Below the pieces are notes generated by a model, which saw only the letters and a program-made list of their open reading frames with translations, had not been told where the DNA came from and ran no database searches. Position numbers and translations under genes: made by a program. From JBLKSS01 sp047607725 (lineage in GTDB: Bacteria; Pseudomonadota; Gammaproteobacteria; Enterobacterales; Enterobacteriaceae), in NCBI RefSeq assembly GCF_047607725.1, contig NZ_JBLKSS010000170.1, forward strand, positions 1 through 8,491: a DNA stretch of 8,491 bases. The letters are read 5' to 3'. How positions within the stretch are numbered: position 1 is the first letter of the stretch; each line of letters opens with the position of its first letter. Shown here in pieces: positions 1 to 6,320 of this stretch.

Positions 1-31
1 CCCCCGGAAGCTAAAAGTCTCCAGAGTATGG

Positions 32-145
32 CGGAACAGAAGATGAGCGATCGGACAGAATCGGAATCGCTGATCGGGCGACCGGAATCAGTGATCGGGT
101 GAAATCGGAATCAGTGATCGGACGTGACCGGAACCAGCACCTGGG
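32..145. repeat. Degenerate tandem repeats, possible IS21-type element end
   Basis: A 16-bp unit, CGGAATCAGTGATCGG, is exact at 83-98 and 106-121. At 62-77 it occurs with two changes. Flanking copies at 32-54 and from 129 are more degenerate. Spacing between the three good copies is 21 and 23 bp, so successive copies fall on roughly the same face of the helix. Multiple short direct repeats of this style are found at the ends of IS21-family insertion sequences, where transposase binds. That assignment is from memory of the family and no transposase gene is present in the window, so this could be a solo end or an unrelated repeat. Confidence 0.5.
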
Positions 146-243
146 AGCGGGGCGGGCGTTACATTACCCCCCAGCAGTGCCAATACGCCCTGCAGTGTTT
201 GCGGTGCGTAGGGCCAGCGCCGGAGGGCGCAGGAACGCAGGTA

Positions 244-276
244 CACGGCGCGCCCCAACCGGGGGACGCGCCCGTG
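244..276. other. GC-rich imperfect hairpin
   Basis: The left arm (CACGGCGCGCCCC, 244-256) and right arm (GGGGGACGCGCCCGTG, 261-276) can pair around a 4-nt AACC loop, with small bulges. No T-tract follows on either strand, so it is not a standard Rho-independent terminator. It may be a stabilising or REP-like element downstream of putA. Confidence 0.35.
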
Positions 277-349
277 ACCAGTCCAGATGACGCTTAGGCA
301 CAAGACGCGTCCCTATCAGGTGCAGGCGACGCGCAGGCAAAAGCCCCTT

Positions 350-3300
350 TTAGCCGATAGTCATCAGAGTGGCATTGCCGCCTGCGGCGGCGGTATTGAC
401 GCTGATTGCGCGTTCGATTAACAGCCGTTCCAGCGCTATCTGGCTGTCGCCGCGGGCGTAACCTTGTACCGCTATCAATGGGCCAGGACGTGCTGCAAGC
501 GTTTGTGCCAAACTTCGCAACTGGTCGGAGTCACCATGAAACAGCACGGCATCCAGCGTGATGTTCTCCTGGCTCCAGTCCGCCACCAGAGTGATACGCT
601 GCTGGACAGGGTCGGGCAACGCGGCGAACAGCCGGCGGCACTGAGGCGACGACGCCCACAGCGCCCGTGCGCCAATGCTGGTGACCGCCGCGAGTTGCAA
701 TAACAGATCAGGCTCCTGATCCGCTAGGCATAAAATGCGCTCGCGCGGTAGCAGCCGATAGCTGTTTTGTTCGCCGGTGGGGCCGGTTAGCAGACGCACG
801 CTGCCCGCCTGCGATATGTCGCCCAGGCGCCGACAATGCGCGGCAAGCGTCGGATGATGTGTTTCCATCCAGGTGACCAGGGCAGGGTGCGCCTGCTGTA
901 ATGCTTCCCGTCGGCTGAAATCCGGTGCCTGCACCGCATCCAGCGCCTGCAGCGCGGGCAGTACCGCATCATCACGACGCTGGGACAGTAAGCGGTATAG
1001 ATACAGCGGGCCGCCGGCCTTAGGACCGGTTCCCGATAACCCTTCGCCGCCGAAGGGCTGGACGCCCACCACGGCGCCGACGATATTTCGATTGATATAG
1101 CAATTGCCGACGTGTGCCCGCTCGGTAACGCGGTGGATAGTCTCATCTATGCGGGTATGCAGCCCTAACGTGAGGCCGTAACCGCTGGCGTTAATTTTGT
1201 CGATGATGCTATCGAGCTCGCTGCGCCGATAGCGCACAACATGCAACACCGGTCCAAAGACCTCCTCGGTAAGCTCGTCGACGCTGTTGAGTTCAATCAG
1301 GGTTAAGGGAACGAAGGTGCCCTGTGCGCCACAGCCGCCATCGGGCGCATCGGTTTGCCAGACGGCATGGCCCCGCTCGCGCAGCGCGGCGATGTGGTTG
1401 TCAATGGCCGCTTTGGCGCTGGCGTCAATAACCGGGCCGACATCGGTGGCAAGGTGTTCCGGGTTGCCCTGCGTACATTCAGCCATGGCGCCGCGCAGCA
1501 TACGCAATGTCCGATCGGCGACATCGTCTTGGATACACAGCAACCGTAATGCCGAACAGCGCTGCCCGGCGCTGTCGAAGGCCGAGGCCACGACGTCGGT
1601 GACCACCTGTTCCGTCAGCGCGGAAGAATCCACCAACATGGCGTTAAGACCGCCGGTTTCGGCAATAAGGGGTACCGGTCGTCCCTGCGGATCCAGCCGC
1701 GCGACGAGGGTATTTTGCAGCAGTCTGGCCACCTGGGTCGAGCCGGTGAACATGACCCCTCGAACGCGCGGATCCGCCACCAGCGCGGCACCGACGGTTT
1801 CCCCCTCGCCGGGCAGCAGTTGCAGCACGCCTTCGGGAACGCCGGCCTCCAGCATCAGCGCGACCGCCCTGGCGGCAATCAGCGGCGTTTGCTCCGCCGG
1901 TTTGGCCAATACCGTATTCCCCACCGCCAGCGCGGCAGCGATTTGACCGGTAAAAATCGCCAGCGGGAAATTCCAGGGGCTGATGCACACCACCGGCCCG
2001 AGCGGACGGTAGCTGTCGTTATCAAAATCCCGCGCTATCTGACAGGCATAGTAGCGTAGGAAATCCACCGCCTCGCGCACCTCTGCCACGGCATTGCTAA
2101 AACTCTTGCCCGCCTCGCGCACCAGCAGGCCGATGAGCGGCTGCATCTCCGCTTCCAGACGGTTAGCGGCCTCTTGTAGCACCGCGGCGCGCTCGGTGGG
2201 CGGCGTAGCGGACCAGAGCGCACCGTGATGAGCGGCGGCGGCCAACGCCTGCGTTACCTCTTCACGCGTGGCGGGCCGGCATTCACCCACCACATCCCGA
2301 TTGTCCGCCGGATTGCGCACCGGATGCATCGGCCCGTCGCTCGCCTCGCCGAAGATGACCGGCGCGGCCTGCCAAGTTTGATGTTCACTATTAAGCAACG
2401 CGGCCGATAGGGACGCCAGGCGGTGCTCATTGGCCAGATCCAGCCCGGCGGAATTGCGCCGCTGTGGGCCATAAAGATCGCGCGGCAAAGGGATCTTCGG
2501 ATGGGGCAGGCCCACGCGTCCTTCTCGCGCCGCGAGCGCGGTCACCTCCTGCACCGGATCGGCAATGAGCTGCTCCAGCGGCACGGTGGTATCGGCGATG
2601 CGATTGACGAACGAGGTATTGGCGCCATTTTCCAGCAAACGCCGCACCAGATAGGCGAGCAGGGTTTCATGCGTGCCGACGGGGGCATATATCCGACAGG
2701 GCCGGTTGAGTTTGCCATCGGCGATTTTGCCCACCACCTGCTCATAAAGCGGTTCGCCCATGCCGTGCAGGCACTGGAACTCGTACTGCCCCGGGTAGTA
2801 ATTTTGGCCGGCAAAATGGTAAATCGCCGCCAGGGTATGGGCGTTGTGGGTGGCGAACTGCGGATAAATATGGTGCGGCACGGAGAGCAATTTGCGCGCA
2901 CAGGCAAGATAGGAAAGGTCGGTATAAACCTTGCGGGTAAATACCGGATAATCCTCCAATCCCTCTATTTGCGCGCGTTTAATTTCACTGTCCCAATAAG
3001 CGCCTTTCACCAGCCTTATCATCAGGCGGCGCTGGCTGCGCTTGGCGAGATCAATCAACTCATCGATCACTTGCGGGCAGCGTTTCTGGTAAGCCTGAAT
3101 GACGAAGCCGATGCCGTTCCACCCCGCCAGCTCCGGCTCGAAGCAAAGTTTGGCCAGTAAATCGAGGGAAATTTCCAGCCGGTCGGCTTCCTCCGCGTCG
3201 ATATTCAGGCCGATATCGTATTGCCGCGCCAGTAGGGTAAGGCGCAACAGCCGCGGATAAAGCTCCGTCATTACACGTTCATATTGGGCTCGACAGTAGC

Positions 3301-4300
3301 GCGGATGCAGCGCAGAAAGCTTGATGGAAATCCCCGGCCCCTCATAAATACCGCGGCCGCTGGAGGCCTTGCCGATGGCGTGGATCGCCTGCTGGTAGGA
3401 AAGCAGGTAGGCCTGGGCGTCCTCTTCCGTCAGCGCGGCTTCCCCCAACATGTCGTAGGAGTAGCGGAATCCCTGTTGTTCCAGGCGATGCGCATTGGCC
3501 AGCGCCTCGCCGATGTGTTCGCCGGTCACGAATTGTTCGCCCATGAGTCGCATGGCCATATCTACGCCCTTGCGGATGAGCGACTCGCCGCTTTTGCCGA
3601 TGATGCGATTGAGGGAGCGCGACAGGCTGGCTTCATTGTGGGTCGCGACCAACTTGCCGGTAAACAACAGACCCCAGGTGGCGGCATTGACGAACAGCGA
3701 CTGACTGCGGCCCAGATGGGTTTGCCAGTTGCCATTGCTGATTTTGTCCCGAATCAAGGCATCGCGCGTGGCTTTATCCGGGATACGCAACAGCGCCTCG
3801 GCCAGGCACATCAGCGCGACGCCCTCCTGGGAGGAGAGGGAAAACTCCTGCAAAAGATCCTGGACCATTCCCCCCGCGCGACCGCCGCTGCGCTTTTGAT
3901 GGCGCAACTGGTGGGCCAGTTTGCCGGCCAGCGTCTGAATGGATTCCGCCATCGGCGCCGGGTGCCGAGCCTGATCTAAAAGCCAGGGTACCGCCTCGGT
4001 TTCCGGGCGGTGCCAGGCGGCGGTGACGGCGGCCCGCGTTATCGACTGCGGCAGGATCTGTTCTGCCAAGTCGATAAACGGCTGACGTGGCTCTTCGGCG
4101 TCTCTTGGCGCATCGTCCGTTTCCGCCTGCGCAGCCGGAAGCGGCAGAGCAAAGGTTGCACCTTGTTCCAACGCATCCAGGTAATGGAAAATGGCTTGCT
4201 TAATCAGCCAGTGTGGCGTGCGATCAAGTTGGCGCGCCGCCTGTTTGATACGTTCACGCGCCGCATCATCCAATTTCACTCCCATTGTGGTTGTACCCAT
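350..4300 (-). CDS. putA: Bifunctional proline dehydrogenase / P5C dehydrogenase and put repressor PutA
   Basis: Oxidises proline to glutamate in two steps (FAD-dependent proline dehydrogenase, then NAD-dependent pyrroline-5-carboxylate dehydrogenase). In enterobacteria it is also the DNA-binding repressor of the put genes, moving to the inner membrane when proline reduces it. With the start at 4300 it has 1316 codons, against 1320 in E. coli, and it aligns end to end. Residues 1-47 form the ribbon-helix-helix domain (MGTTTMGVKLDD). The dehydrogenase barrel carries the Arg553-Arg554 pair in the LVRRLLENGAN motif. The aldehyde dehydrogenase domain has ISPWNFPLAIFTG and catalytic Cys915 in SAGQRCSALR. 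The conserved C-terminus, NTAAAGGNATLMTIG, is intact. An upstream ATG at 4333 would add 11 residues, but E. coli PutA begins at MGTTT and 4333 lacks a Shine-Dalgarno; 4300 has a purine-rich GGGAAGAG just upstream. No frameshift or stop is seen, so it is probably functional. Confidence 0.97.
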   Translation of the reverse strand: MGTTTMGVKLDDAARERIKQAARQLDRTPHWLIKQAIFHYLDALEQGATFALPLPAAQAETDDAPRDAEEPRQPFIDLAEQILPQSITRAAVTAAWHRPETEAVPWLLDQARHPAPMAESIQTLAGKLAHQLRHQKRSGGRAGGMVQDLLQEFSLSSQEGVALMCLAEALLRIPDKATRDALIRDKISNGNWQTHLGRSQSLFVNAATWGLLFTGKLVATHNEASLSRSLNRIIGKSGESLIRKGVDMAMRLMGEQFVTGEHIGEALANAHRLEQQGFRYSYDMLGEAALTEEDAQAYLLSYQQAIHAIGKASSGRGIYEGPGISIKLSALHPRYCRAQYERVMTELYPRLLRLTLLARQYDIGLNIDAEEADRLEISLDLLAKLCFEPELAGWNGIGFVIQAYQKRCPQVIDELIDLAKRSQRRLMIRLVKGAYWDSEIKRAQIEGLEDYPVFTRKVYTDLSYLACARKLLSVPHHIYPQFATHNAHTLAAIYHFAGQNYYPGQYEFQCLHGMGEPLYEQVVGKIADGKLNRPCRIYAPVGTHETLLAYLVRRLLENGANTSFVNRIADTTVPLEQLIADPVQEVTALAAREGRVGLPHPKIPLPRDLYGPQRRNSAGLDLANEHRLASLSAALLNSEHQTWQAAPVIFGEASDGPMHPVRNPADNRDVVGECRPATREEVTQALAAAAHHGALWSATPPTERAAVLQEAANRLEAEMQPLIGLLVREAGKSFSNAVAEVREAVDFLRYYACQIARDFDNDSYRPLGPVVCISPWNFPLAIFTGQIAAALAVGNTVLAKPAEQTPLIAARAVALMLEAGVPEGVLQLLPGEGETVGAALVADPRVRGVMFTGSTQVARLLQNTLVARLDPQGRPVPLIAETGGLNAMLVDSSALTEQVVTDVVASAFDSAGQRCSALRLLCIQDDVADRTLRMLRGAMAECTQGNPEHLATDVGPVIDASAKAAIDNHIAALRERGHAVWQTDAPDGGCGAQGTFVPLTLIELNSVDELTEEVFGPVLHVVRYRRSELDSIIDKINASGYGLTLGLHTRIDETIHRVTERAHVGNCYINRNIVGAVVGVQPFGGEGLSGTGPKAGGPLYLYRLLSQRRDDAVLPALQALDAVQAPDFSRREALQQAHPALVTWMETHHPTLAAHCRRLGDISQAGSVRLLTGPTGEQNSYRLLPRERILCLADQEPDLLLQLAAVTSIGARALWASSPQCRRLFAALPDPVQQRITLVADWSQENITLDAVLFHGDSDQLRSLAQTLAARPGPLIAVQGYARGDSQIALERLLIERAISVNTAAAGGNATLMTIG

Positions 4301-4345
4301 GCTCTTCCCGTTCCGCCTGTCAAATGTGCCCATACTATCGCTAAT

Positions 4346-4363
4346 GTTGCAACTTAGTGCAAC
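4346..4363. promoter_or_regulatory. Probable PutA operator cluster near putA
   Basis: Three copies of the PutA operator core GTTGCA lie within 18 bp: 4346-4351 on the plus strand, and 4348-4353 and 4358-4363 on the minus strand (read as TGCAAC). The first two overlap in a palindromic GTTGCAAC. They lie 46 to 63 bp upstream of the putA start, where PutA is expected to repress its own gene. The core sequence is known from E. coli; binding here is inferred. Confidence 0.6.
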
Positions 4364-4385
4364 CCTGTAAACGGAGGATTACGCG

Positions 4386-4535
4386 ATGGTTAACGGCCGT
4401 TTTGCGTCTGTGATCACGCCTTGCGGGGTGAACGGCAGCCGGCCCGTAGCGGATGCATTAGTGGCCTTAATCGGTATTGACGTGAGTTCAAACGGGGTCG
4501 CAGTCAATAATGATGCGCGGTTAACGGCAACTTAA
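4386..4535 (+). pseudogene. Remnant resembling the N-terminus of a DapA/NanA-family aldolase
   Basis: A 49-codon open frame starts with ATG at 4386 and ends in TAA at 4533-4535. A strong Shine-Dalgarno, GGAGG, lies 8-9 nt upstream (about 4373-4377). The peptide begins MVNGRFASVITPCGVNGS and continues with ADALVALIG and SSNGVAVN. This follows the start of dihydrodipicolinate synthase / N-acetylneuraminate lyase family proteins: a TP motif after the first strand, an acidic-rich turn, a helix such as ALxALI, then a G-V-x-G-(I/L) strand. The family is about 290-310 residues long, so nearly all of the barrel, including the catalytic Tyr and Lys, is missing. It lies between two groups of PutA operator motifs and is flanked by 10-bp direct repeats (4388-4397 and 4519-4528). 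The family match is weak and from memory; it could also be a chance small ORF or a leader peptide. Confidence 0.35.
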
Positions 4536-4546
4536 ATGAAAAAAAA

Positions 4547-4552
4547 GTTGCA
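4547..4552 (+). promoter_or_regulatory. Possible distal PutA operator (GTTGCA)
   Basis: A further GTTGCA lies about 250 bp upstream of putA. In E. coli the put control region has operators near both putA and putP, so this may be the surviving putP-side site although putP itself is gone. A single hexamer is weak evidence. Confidence 0.35.
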
Positions 4553-4580
4553 TTGGGACGGCAATCTGTAGCAATGTCAT

Positions 4581-4586
4581 TATACT
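4581..4586 (+). promoter_or_regulatory. Candidate -10 element (TATACT) reading toward phoH
   Basis: TATACT differs from the consensus by one base and lies about 375 bp upstream of phoH. No good -35 is found at the usual spacing. It could be the old putP promoter or the present phoH promoter; no nearer promoter stands out. Confidence 0.25.
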
Positions 4587-4960
4587 AAAGGCAACAAGCG
4601 GCGTTTCTACCGTGTCGTTGTCACGGTTACAATGGGGATCGCTAATGACAGTGTCCTGCTACGGGCTGAATACTGAACATCATTCCTTATCAATTACCCC
4701 CCGATGCATCGGCGGATACCGCTTCGAGACCCCTTTTCCCCCTTATTTTCCTTTCGTCATCTCGTTAGGATACCGGATCTGTTCCCTTTTACCCCCGGTG
4801 AAAGACCCACAGCACCGTGTGTTTTCCGGCGGTCGCGCAGGCCCATCACCTTCTCCATTGGCTCTCTATGGCTTGAAGGAAGCCGCAACCTCATCTGTAT
4901 GTGAAGCGTAATCACATGGCCTGGTCCATGTGGAGAGTGAACAAACTGTAAGGTGCCACT
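4587..4960 (+). other. phoH upstream / leader region without a recognised gene
   Basis: About 370 bp between the put control region and phoH. A 99-codon frame (4612-4911) and a shorter overlapping one show no family resemblance and no Shine-Dalgarno, so they are not called. The stretch is pyrimidine-rich (runs of C and T at 4731-4755 and 4784-4797). It holds a perfect 12-bp palindrome CCGATGCATCGG at 4701-4712 and a hairpin at 4913-4932 close to the phoH ribosome binding site. If phoH is transcribed from upstream, this would be a long structured 5' leader. Confidence 0.4.
4913..4932 (+). promoter_or_regulatory. Hairpin in the phoH 5' leader
   Basis: CACATGG (4913-4919) and CCATGTG (4926-4932) form a perfect 7-bp stem with a 6-nt loop CCTGGT. 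It ends 17 nt before the AAGGTG ribosome binding site (4950-4955) of phoH, so it could affect translation or mRNA stability. No regulator is implied by the sequence. Confidence 0.35.
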
Positions 4961-5752
4961 ATGGGAAGACAAAAAGCAGTGATCAAAGTTCGTCGTGAAG
5001 CAAAACGCGTCATTCGTCGCGAGTCACGCAATCACAAAATGCGTGAAGAGGACTCGGTCACTTCTCTTGTTCATATGAGCGGGATTGAATCAATCGGCAT
5101 GGCGCGCGACAGCCGCGATACGTCGGCGATAGAAGCGCGTAACGAGGTTCAGGAGCAGTACCTGACGGCCATTGAAACCAGACAGTTGATCTTCGCCACC
5201 GGTGAAGCCGGTTGCGGTAAAACTTTCCTAAGCGCCGCCAAGGCGGCGGAAGCGTTAATTCATAAAGAGGTTGAGCGGATAATTGTTACCCGGCCCGTGT
5301 TGCAGGCGGATGAGGATCTGGGGTTTCTTCCCGGCGATATCGCCGAGAAATTCGCCCCGCATTTCCGTCCGGTCTATGACATTTTGCTGCGGCGGCTAGG
5401 GTCGTCCTTTATGCAGTATTGTCTGCGTCCGGAAATCGGCAAGGTGGAAATCGCGCCCTTTGCCTATATGCGCGGCCGAACGTTTGAAAATGCGGTGATC
5501 ATTTTGGACGAAGCGCAGAATGTGACGGTCAATCAGATGAAGATGTTCCTGACCAGATTAGGGGAGAATGTCACGGTCATCGTTAACGGCGATGTGACGC
5601 AGTGCGATTTACCGCGCGGGGTAAAATCCGGGCTGGCGGACGCGCTGGAACGGTTTCAGGAGGATGATGACATGATCGCTATCATTCGTTTCAGCCAGCA
5701 GGACTGCGTGCGGTCAGCGCTGTGTCAGCGTACCCAGAGCGCGTACGGCTAG
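4961..5752 (+). CDS. phoH: PhoH, phosphate-starvation-inducible ATPase
   Basis: Cytoplasmic P-loop ATPase of the PhoH family, related to the N-terminal part of superfamily 1 helicases. The E. coli gene is induced by PhoB under phosphate limitation, but its cellular task is not settled. The 263-residue product aligns throughout with the core of E. coli PhoH. A basic N-terminus (MGRQKAVIKVRREAKR) is followed by Walker A GEAGCGKT at residues 81-88, the TRPVLQADEDLGFLPG segment at about 110-125, and Walker B VIILDEAQN at 179-187. The GDVTQCDLP motif is at about 210-217. The start is fixed at 4961: an in-frame TAA at 4949-4951 rules out an N-terminal extension, and AAGGTG lies 5 nt upstream. No clear PhoB box was found upstream. 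Its usual upstream neighbours efeUOB and putP are absent; a convergent tRNA gene follows behind a shared terminator. Confidence 0.95.
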   Translation: MGRQKAVIKVRREAKRVIRRESRNHKMREEDSVTSLVHMSGIESIGMARDSRDTSAIEARNEVQEQYLTAIETRQLIFATGEAGCGKTFLSAAKAAEALIHKEVERIIVTRPVLQADEDLGFLPGDIAEKFAPHFRPVYDILLRRLGSSFMQYCLRPEIGKVEIAPFAYMRGRTFENAVIILDEAQNVTVNQMKMFLTRLGENVTVIVNGDVTQCDLPRGVKSGLADALERFQEDDDMIAIIRFSQQDCVRSALCQRTQSAYG

Positions 5753-5770
5753 GTGGTTTTAGGTACAAAA

Positions 5771-5796
5771 AAAGCCCGGGTGAAAACCCGGGCTTT
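5771..5796. terminator. Two-way Rho-independent terminator between phoH and tRNA-Ser
   Basis: AAAGCCCGGGT (5771-5781) and ACCCGGGCTTT (5786-5796) form a perfect 11-bp stem with a GAAA tetraloop. On the minus strand the GC stem is followed by seven T residues, ideal for ending the tRNA transcript. On the plus strand it is followed by TTTCTTATT, serving phoH, whose stop lies 18 bp upstream. Confidence 0.9.
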
Positions 5797-5815
5797 CTTA
5801 TTGGGATTCTGGCGC

Positions 5816-5905
5816 TGGTGGTGAGGGAGGGATTCGAACCCTCGATACACTTTCGCGTATACACACTTTCCAGGCGTGCTCCTTCAGCCACTCGGACACC
5901 TCACC
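5816..5905 (-). tRNA. serX: tRNA-Ser (anticodon GGA)
   Basis: This 90-nt serine tRNA reads UCC and UCU codons. The acceptor arms GGTGAGG and CCTCACC pair perfectly, and the D-arm region (GAGTGGCTGAAGGA) is typical of class II tRNAs. The anticodon GGA is encoded at 5869-5871 in the loop CTGGAAA, between stems CACGC and GTGTG. The long variable arm pairs ATACGC with GTGTAT around GAAA. The T loop GGTTCGAATCC is standard and CCA is encoded. The discriminator base before CCA reads A, whereas E. coli serine tRNAs have G73. The symbol serX is given because E. coli serX is also a tRNA-Ser(GGA) lying downstream of phoH; with a second GGA copy (serW) in E. coli, this rests on synteny. Confidence 0.95.
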
Positions 5906-5935
5906 ACGCGTTAACCGCTGGCTCAACGGGGCGTT

Positions 5936-5964
5936 ACTATAGGGATTCGCCCCTTTACGGTCAA
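5936..5964 (-). promoter_or_regulatory. Promoter of tRNA-Ser
   Basis: On the minus strand TTGACC (5959-5964) and TATAGT (5936-5941) are separated by exactly 17 bp, and the -10 lies 30 bp before the mature tRNA 5' end. The discriminator that follows (AACGCCCCG) is GC-rich, as in stringently controlled stable-RNA promoters. GGGGCG (5928-5933) and CGCCCC (5948-5953) form an inverted repeat around the -10. Confidence 0.85.
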
Positions 5965-6320
5965 GTATAATTTTGGCAACAAATACTGATTGCTCACGGC
6001 GTGAGCGTTTATTCGATTTGTCATTGATAGCTATTGCGGCGCCCGCGATGGCGGCAAGATCCCGTTAGCGAATTGCCGGGCATTACGCCATAAGGACGGC
6101 ATCGTAACTTAGCAAAAAGGGCAAAAGGCAATAAATTTTGCCGGAGCAGGGCGGGGGAGTGAGTCAACATTGAATCGCTTCAGGCTGCATGCACGATAAA
6201 AGAGGAAACCGCACCCACGCTTTGAATAAATAGGCAGGTGATGCGGTTCCCGGTTGAACACGCCCTGGATAAGCGGCGGAGGCATGTTTACGGCGTTTCA
6301 CCGGCTGCTGGGCTGGCCTT
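5965..6320. other. Intergenic region between tRNA-Ser promoter and ATP-grasp gene
   Basis: No open frame of interest is seen. A small hairpin, GCTCAC (5992-5997) with GTGAGC (6001-6006), has a 3-nt loop and is followed by a modest T-rich stretch. A longer inverted repeat nearer the ATP-grasp gene is listed as a possible terminator. In E. coli ghrA lies beyond serX; no trace of it was recognised here. Confidence 0.5.
6204..6251 (-). terminator. Possible terminator of the ATP-grasp gene
   Basis: On the minus strand GGGAACCGCA (6242-6251) can pair with TGCGGTTTCC (6204-6213), giving ten pairs with one G-U. A U-rich run follows (TCTTTTATC, about 6195-6203). It lies 70 bp beyond the ATP-grasp stop codon. 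The 28-nt loop is longer than usual, which lowers confidence. Confidence 0.45.

Larger units (their letters stand above)
1..349. other. Intergenic region downstream of putA, no gene recognised
   Basis: No convincing gene was found. Two short open frames of 63 and 71 codons overlap here on opposite strands; neither resembles a known family nor has a ribosome binding site. The left part carries degenerate tandem repeats and the middle a GC-rich hairpin, listed separately. Just beyond the putA stop, CGCGTC (306-311) and GACGCG (328-333) form a short inverted repeat with a 16-nt loop. It has no T-tract, so it is at best a weak end for the putA transcript. Confidence 0.6.

Noticed and set aside
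1287..3979. Long plus-strand open frames opposite putA (for example 1287-1946, 2423-3160, 3284-3979)
   Set aside because: They are antisense to an intact, strongly conserved gene in GC-rich DNA, have biased low-complexity composition and match no family.
4301..4333. Longer putA start at 4333
   Set aside because: It lacks a ribosome binding site and adds 11 residues before the conserved MGTTTMGVKLDD start.
4560..4660. PhoB box upstream of phoH
   Set aside because: Isolated pieces such as TGTCAT (4575-4580) and ATGACAG (near 4644) occur, but no pair of 7-bp half sites with 4-bp spacing fits the consensus.
4612..4911. 99-codon frame upstream of phoH
   Set aside because: No Shine-Dalgarno, no recognisable motif, and an overlapping second frame of similar quality; more likely leader DNA.
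5816..5905. tRNA-Ser as attachment site of a genomic island carrying the ATP-grasp and transposon genes
   Set aside because: Islands normally join at the tRNA 3' end, which here faces phoH directly; the accessory genes lie on the 5' side and no repeat of the tRNA 3' end was seen.
5691..5970. Open frames on both strands across the terminator and tRNA-Ser
   Set aside because: They are translations of a tRNA gene, its promoter and a terminator.
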